Notes under the pieces: model-generated
Told to the model about the DNA's origin: nothing
The model's input: only the letters and a program-made list of their open reading frames with translations
Database searches by the model: none
Made by a program: the position numbers and the translations under genes
Source: JAHBXE01 sp044222195
Lineage (GTDB): Bacteria > Planctomycetota > Phycisphaerae > Phycisphaerales > UBA1924
Direction of reading: 5' to 3'
Assembly: GCA_044222195.1 (NCBI GenBank)
Contig: JBGANS010000015.1
Location: forward strand, 49,615 to 113,614
DNA: 64,000 nt
Shown: positions 60,201 through 64,000 of the stretch, one piece after another
How the letters are laid out: the number at the start of each line of letters is the position of its first letter
How positions within the stretch are numbered: position 1 is the stretch's first letter

Positions 60201-63200
60201 AGGGAGATGCTGCTTGTTGAGCATCGCTCGATCGGCTGGTCCGTCGGCTGCGGAAGCGGACAGAACTTCAGTGAGCATGGACAGCCCGGCGAAGGTCTGG
60301 TCACGTTCTTCGAGTACGGGAAGTTCCCTCACCCGTCGACGCCGGGGTATGGCAACGGGCCGAGCGTGCAACTCATGGCCGAGGGCGTCCAGAAGGGGAC
60401 AAGCCAGGGCGGGTTTTCGCCTGCCACGAGGCTTTACACGAAACAGTACTTTCGGAAGGCGGACGACCCGGCGACGGTGGAGGTCTCCGTCGAGTTCAAC
60501 GGACCCCAGTCGCAGCCTTTGTTAGAGAGTGCCCGCCCGACGTACGGCGTTTCGGTCGATCCCGGAGCGGCGAACTATCGCGCGACGTTCTATCTCACGC
60601 AGACCGCGGAGCGCCCGGACCCGGATCCGACTCCGGAGCTGCGGTCGAAGGTCACGAGCCGAACGGTTATTCATCCGCCGCGTCAGCAGAGGCCGAGCGG
60701 CAGCTGGTACTACCCGATGGAGCGGGAGGTGTACAGCGATGAGGGGAGCATGCGATGGTCGGTGAACGCGTTGGTGTGGGATCCGGCGCATCCCATGGCG
60801 TCACCGGGAGGAGGATCGGGAAATGACCCGCTCGCATCGCTGATCTTCACGTATTACCAGCGCGATTGGATGGGTCGCAGCGAAGCGACGGTCATCGACG
60901 TCGGCAACCCGTACGTTGGAGAGACAACTCCGGGATCAAAACCGAACAGCGGCATTGTCATCAGCGGCACGAACCGATTCCCGGACGAATGGTCCCGGCT
61001 CGGCGATGGTGCCGCGCTCAAGTACGTCACCCAGTTTGAGTACGACGACCAGCAGCCGTCGGACATCTACTTCCCCGGCGGGCTGCAGTACGCGCGGCGG
61101 TGGGTTACTCACAATCCCGAGAATCCTGAAGACCAATGGTGCGAAGAGTTCATCTTCAACAACATCAAGCCGGTCATGAGTGAGAATCAGCAGGTCACGA
61201 ATTCTCTTGGCCATCCTGTCTTTGCGACGCAATCTCCCGGCGAACGGCGAGAATACAGCGGGCCGCGGCCGGAGGGCTCGCCCAGAAAGGTCGAGCGTGG
61301 CGTTTACACGGACGCGAATATCGATATCGTGCTTCATGGGCAGGAGCACGCAACTGGCGTTTCCGCAATGCGACCGGGATGGTCTGCGTTCGCCCAGGTC
61401 AGAATCGGGCTTGACGCGAACGGACGGCCGGCGAACGCCGACCTGCTGGAGCATGAGAACCCCAACGACCCGAACTCGGCGTTGCTGTCAGTCGGCAGTA
61501 AGGATGTCAACGAACTGGTTGACGTCCGGCGAGAGCGGGAAATCTGGGGCAATGTCACGCGCACCACGCGGAACCTGATCGGCCAGCACCGACGGACGTA
61601 CGCGGGGACAAATGACAAGTCATGGGTCGGCAATGAAGCGACGAAGAACGCGTCGGGCGTCTATGTCTGGACTCCGCCGAACGCGAACGAGGCCGAGGCC
61701 AGCGGCCACAACATGGTGCTGCTGGAGAAGATTGACTACGGCGTCGATTACAGCGATGTCTGGTTGCCGAAGGTGCACCGGCGGTACCAGAGTCACCCGA
61801 GCTGGGCGGATCACTTCTACGAAGAGCCTCCGACCACTGATACCAGCGGCTACTGCACGGTCACCAGCTACGACTGGCGGATGCGCCCCGTCCGCGTCGA
61901 TGTCTTCGACAAGGGCGACTTCGCGAACGCGCCGCGGCTGAGCACGACACTCACATATCTCGACGTCGCGGGGCGACCGTACCTGGTGGTTACGTTTGGA
62001 AAGGGAACGCTAGCGGGCATCACTGGCGAGCTCGACCCGACGGCGAGGCTGGGCACGGAAGATCCTCCCACCGCCGCGGCATTCTTCAACCTGGGTTCGG
62101 GCGTCATCAAGCCAACATCAGTGGTTGAAACGCATTACGGGCCGGATGGGAACGCGAAGGAAGTCAAGACCTACGACCTCAACTGGACGTATTCGTCAGG
62201 CGGCTCGCCGCCGTACCAGTCCACCTGGCATGGATTTGGGCCGGGAAATCAGGAGGTATTCACGCGCCGGCCGGATGGGCCGGTGACGATCACGAAGCTT
62301 GACGGCGCCGGCCGTGTGAAGAGCACATCGAGCATCAAGCCGGGGCCCGCGGCGAATCAGTACACGTTCGAGTTGTCGCGGTCGGAGTCGGTGTACGACG
62401 GGACCGGGAACGTGATCGAGAGCGTGCACCTGGAACGCGCGGGAGATAGCACCGCACCCGAGCTCACCCCCGGGTCGAGCGGAAACGCCGTGCGGACGCG
62501 GACCTGTTACTGGTACGACTCCGAAAGGCGACAAGTCGCCACGCTGGACCTCGGCACGGAGCAGCTCAGCGGGTACGTCAGGGGCGAGACCGGATACGTG
62601 TACGGCGCTGCCCCGGGCATCCAGCCGGCGCCCACCAACGGCGCGATCTCGCAGCAACCGACGCAGTTCACCAACACACCGGCCTGGGCTCAGGCGTCCT
62701 TGTCGGTGTACGACATCAAGTCCGGCAACTTGAAGTTCAGCGTCGCCCCCAATCTATCGGTCACGGAGTACCTGTACGACGCCAATAACCGACTTTCTTC
62801 CAAGGTCGAGAACGCGCTGGCGGCGTCGGCCAAGGACAGACGAAAGACCGCTCACGGGTATCAGTTCGGCCGCCTGGTCACCCTGACGGCCCAGCTCGAC
62901 ATCCCCAATCCGACGATGCTGACGGACCCGCTCAACAACCAGGTCACTGAGGTTGTGTACGGCGCGGATATCGTGGACGAGACATTCCACATCGTCTCAC
63001 GGAATAACGCGCTCGTCGGCGCGATGCACTTGCCCAACCCGAATGGGGCGTCCCCAACCGCAGGGGCGTCGATCACGCTCCGCTACACGTTCTCCGGTCA
63101 GATCGCCGAGCGCACCGACGCCCGCGGCGTCACTTTCAGGTACCGCTACGACGGGCTTGAGCGGTTGGCATCGGTGCAGGTCGGTCACTACGACGGCGCC

Positions 63201-64000
63201 GCGTTTGCCGTTGGGTACCCCGCCACGCTCAATCCGCCCGTCGGCGGAGTACCCGTAGATCGGGTCGGATTCGTTCAGTATTCCTACAACGACAGGGGCC
63301 ACCTGGAGACGATCTCGGCGTATCCGAGTTCGACTCACGCGGGAGTCGCGGCTGGCACGGTCATTACTTCCAACAAGTACAAGCGCGACGATCGCGGGAA
63401 TCTACTGGCCGAGTTCCAGGCTCGCGCTGCAGCCGTTGACGAGAGCGTCACGCCGAAGATCAACTACTCTTGGGATTTCCAGGCGAGCGGGTCAGGCGTC
63501 ACCGAGGTCGGCCGCAACCGGCTCATATCGATGACGTATCCGGGCCACGGGAGCCTTCTCCGTCGGAACGTGCTGCTCGAGTACGGCTCATCCGGGACGA
63601 TCGACGACGCCGCGGGTCGGGTCACCAAGCTCAACACGAGCCTGGGGTCGGGCACGAGCTCCCCCATGGTGGCGTTTGACTATCTCGGCGGCGGCCGCCG
63701 CGTCAGCACGACGTACGGCAATGGCGCCGTCGTGGGGACACTGCGCGCTGTGGGCGAGGTCGGCGCCAGCGGGCTCGACCGTTTTGGCCGCATAAAGGAC
63801 CTGCACTACCGCGACGGGCCGTACACCAGCGACTCGACGCTGTACCGCGCGCAGTACACCTACGACGCGGCCGGCAATCGCAAGTCCGCGACGATCACGC
63901 AGGCGAGCGAGCCGGGAGTCGGGAACAGCAACGTCCGTTCGCAGCTGCACGAGTACAACGCGCTCGGGCAGCTCGTCGGGAGCAAGGTCGGCGCGGTCAC
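57204..64000 (+). CDS. Giant secreted RHS/YD-repeat protein (open at right edge)
   Basis: An uninterrupted frame of 2265 codons from the ATG at 57204 to the window end, preceded by AGGAGTTGCGACC. The N-terminus has Arg residues and a hydrophobic span ending EVRAQ, a probable signal peptide. The first 1,800 residues form Trp/Tyr/Gly/Pro-rich beta domains. YD repeats are clear from about 1850: EYLYDANNRLSSKVE, ARGVTFRYRYDGLERLASVQ (about 1974), FVQYSYNDRGHLETISAY (about 2020), AQYTYDAAGNRKSATI (about 2216) and HEYNALGQLVG (about 2249). Such repeats build a spiral shell that may enclose a C-terminal toxin or act in adhesion. The C-terminus lies outside the window, so neither toxin nor immunity gene can be judged. 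Confidence 0.9.
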   Translation, partial: MRAKDTGVLAASRRIHIGVLRLVVAAAVACGALSGEVRAQCDPMLYPLDSLSHTQAMSFRRVPVVENFPNPAGDRLYNLSQLGNVDPCASNSFISNGEWLRQPALGAPAATLPGSACFHPLLFVRLSPHLNYLPPVQLVDDAGNVLPGSGNGTQYFGFRLGVNLLQPLSIGDFVPPAPTLAESSVALLPPGTSTSPTGWMGLSRPTLAGSVDLITGMPLIRVTDLELPFDGATFRLTRTRSNMRRPSELSPAHMDGSGSDDWWDWTGLGWMAGENPILILDSALPNIVGDQPRTTRLILDAHHSIPFQLIESDGRYEAPPRFRATLRHNGTWESVGSVRMWTTRPTKYEISLYEGAVKYSFAAVWEDVPSNFYNDNYVNNPNGNALYKLSSYHDRPFLPNQYPSGPSHMQGSDPFNRYYNKGFGIPYYALCTQIADRYGHEVEMKYVTVKSRHMDDPKTSDCIECQQDGLAKGQLKWIKLKVNHGSTPITKWTLLYAHRRFAGLRWGAPLGSPWGLDGYDNVTKVCPEQDPRRYELHGHNAIDRIYVFEGDVNADAMSDDDLTIPHHVASGFDDSYPGTPQFGEHDPLWQFCQTHQSFPSNWKYQVRYHYDFWHSSEDLLSNTLSNSWPSMVDYPWVFGRAVGAPKGPPVLMMTTVASRPTGVGAPSLRRQIYSHSSAEGWSSGAPFNEWPGKIPWIEAIFNNDDVTRLLAATEVPSPNLPGTMIPCALTLEELAFQQTGTTAVNPDLIAGAKKFAGLRQDALPTQNWSGDPDRPDISAAENAGYLIHSPGELFASDSATETVGDMTVREAGGVSRHYRVHRLIRPPTNADLLASNGGYSNYLDADRPMASQWFIPYAWRGYSNPQDNQLNLTEMPDLSDRRYIIFIDEFETREAMKASVPYGSQSAIKTGQRSRRVVEINASGVILREREWQFTPQGTVVSGSGLGEDYVYKSVYDYFHSLGQLSSTDVCPPMPASGQPSLVSYETCSDVTKMPYAAAREMLLVEHRSIGWSVGCGSGQNFSEHGQPGEGLVTFFEYGKFPHPSTPGYGNGPSVQLMAEGVQKGTSQGGFSPATRLYTKQYFRKADDPATVEVSVEFNGPQSQPLLESARPTYGVSVDPGAANYRATFYLTQTAERPDPDPTPELRSKVTSRTVIHPPRQQRPSGSWYYPMEREVYSDEGSMRWSVNALVWDPAHPMASPGGGSGNDPLASLIFTYYQRDWMGRSEATVIDVGNPYVGETTPGSKPNSGIVISGTNRFPDEWSRLGDGAALKYVTQFEYDDQQPSDIYFPGGLQYARRWVTHNPENPEDQWCEEFIFNNIKPVMSENQQVTNSLGHPVFATQSPGERREYSGPRPEGSPRKVERGVYTDANIDIVLHGQEHATGVSAMRPGWSAFAQVRIGLDANGRPANADLLEHENPNDPNSALLSVGSKDVNELVDVRREREIWGNVTRTTRNLIGQHRRTYAGTNDKSWVGNEATKNASGVYVWTPPNANEAEASGHNMVLLEKIDYGVDYSDVWLPKVHRRYQSHPSWADHFYEEPPTTDTSGYCTVTSYDWRMRPVRVDVFDKGDFANAPRLSTTLTYLDVAGRPYLVVTFGKGTLAGITGELDPTARLGTEDPPTAAAFFNLGSGVIKPTSVVETHYGPDGNAKEVKTYDLNWTYSSGGSPPYQSTWHGFGPGNQEVFTRRPDGPVTITKLDGAGRVKSTSSIKPGPAANQYTFELSRSESVYDGTGNVIESVHLERAGDSTAPELTPGSSGNAVRTRTCYWYDSERRQVATLDLGTEQLSGYVRGETGYVYGAAPGIQPAPTNGAISQQPTQFTNTPAWAQASLSVYDIKSGNLKFSVAPNLSVTEYLYDANNRLSSKVENALAASAKDRRKTAHGYQFGRLVTLTAQLDIPNPTMLTDPLNNQVTEVVYGADIVDETFHIVSRNNALVGAMHLPNPNGASPTAGASITLRYTFSGQIAERTDARGVTFRYRYDGLERLASVQVGHYDGAAFAVGYPATLNPPVGGVPVDRVGFVQYSYNDRGHLETISAYPSSTHAGVAAGTVITSNKYKRDDRGNLLAEFQARAAAVDESVTPKINYSWDFQASGSGVTEVGRNRLISMTYPGHGSLLRRNVLLEYGSSGTIDDAAGRVTKLNTSLGSGTSSPMVAFDYLGGGRRVSTTYGNGAVVGTLRAVGEVGASGLDRFGRIKDLHYRDGPYTSDSTLYRAQYTYDAAGNRKSATITQASEPGVGNSNVRSQLHEYNALGQLVGSKVGAV

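Noticed and set aside
57204..64000. Polymorphic toxin/immunity system called from RHS repeats
   Set aside because: The C-terminus and next gene are outside the window, so there is no toxin or immunity sequence to support it.
1..64000. CRISPR array, prophage or insertion sequence
   Set aside because: No regularly spaced direct repeats, no transposase, integrase or phage structural motif was seen in any frame.

Overview
The window reads as a GC-rich chromosomal segment of a planctomycete, most likely of the Phycisphaerae/Phycisphaerales type. This is inferred from protein families, not from a marker-gene comparison. The clues are prepilin-type proteins with a GFTLIELLVVIAIIALLIGILLPAL-type segment, secreted proteins with PEP-CTERM-like tails (VP-x-P, short hydrophobic stretch, RRRR), a choice-of-anchor B protein ending in GC-type dockerin repeats, and an ECF sigma/FecR-like pair. 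Genes are dense, with frequent 4-base ATGA/GTGA overlaps, and GTG starts are common. No CRISPR array, insertion sequence, integrase or rRNA was seen, and no tract looks clearly foreign.

Layout. 1-2657: start of serA and two tandem prepilin-type paralogues (minus). 2996-6291: a molybdenum hydroxylase operon (2Fe-2S subunit, molybdopterin subunit, dihaem lipoprotein; minus). 6425-9645: DUF1579 protein, O-methyltransferase, DUF1428 protein and AlkD-like repair protein, ending in a repeat-rich intergenic tract. 10149-13443: two paralogous PEP-CTERM-like secreted proteins and a secreted gluzincin-type protease whose 5' part looks broken by a frameshift and an in-frame stop. 14350-23700: a furanose-sugar locus, with GH127, a fused YtfT-YjfF-like permease, a YtfR-like ATPase and a YtfQ-like binding protein on minus, and a divergent GH2 enzyme. 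23769-26978: four overlapping molybdenum-cofactor accessory genes (xdhC, a MocA-like gene, fdhD, mobA).

26996-29537: fabH, plsX, rpmF and a divergent tRNA-Lys. 29556-34441: a complete MacA/MacB/TolC-type tripartite exporter. 34499-39320: an inositol-monophosphatase-family enzyme, acetyl-CoA synthetase, and rplS, trmD and rpsP without rimM. 39551-42664: a secreted protein, the ECF sigma/FecR-like pair, and an orphan LuxR-type response regulator followed by a candidate small RNA with a strong terminator. 42942-49687: an S1/P1-type nuclease, a PA0069-type radical SAM protein, a secreted unknown, the choice-of-anchor B/dockerin protein and another PEP-CTERM-like protein. 49707-56847: a DUF4097 lipoprotein and a translationally coupled secretin operon (GspD, GspE, and GspC/PilP-, GspL/PilN- and GspM/PilO-like proteins plus a TPR lipoprotein). 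57204-64000: a giant secreted RHS/YD-repeat protein running off the right edge.

How parts fit. The XdhC/MocA-like/FdhD/MobA cluster could supply cofactor to the molybdenum hydroxylase 17 kb away, and its FdhD and MobA imply at least one bis-MGD enzyme elsewhere. GH127 is predicted to release furanose sugars, the Ytf-type transporter to import them, and GH2 to trim other glycosides. The prepilin-like proteins could be substrates of a Gsp/Pil-type machine whose secretin, ATPase and assembly platform are at 50.6-56.8 kb, but no GspF or prepilin peptidase is in the window. The most unusual non-coding signals are a dispersed 38-base hairpin element with an associated AT-rich repeat, and a C-rich (CCTCC-bearing) small-RNA candidate.
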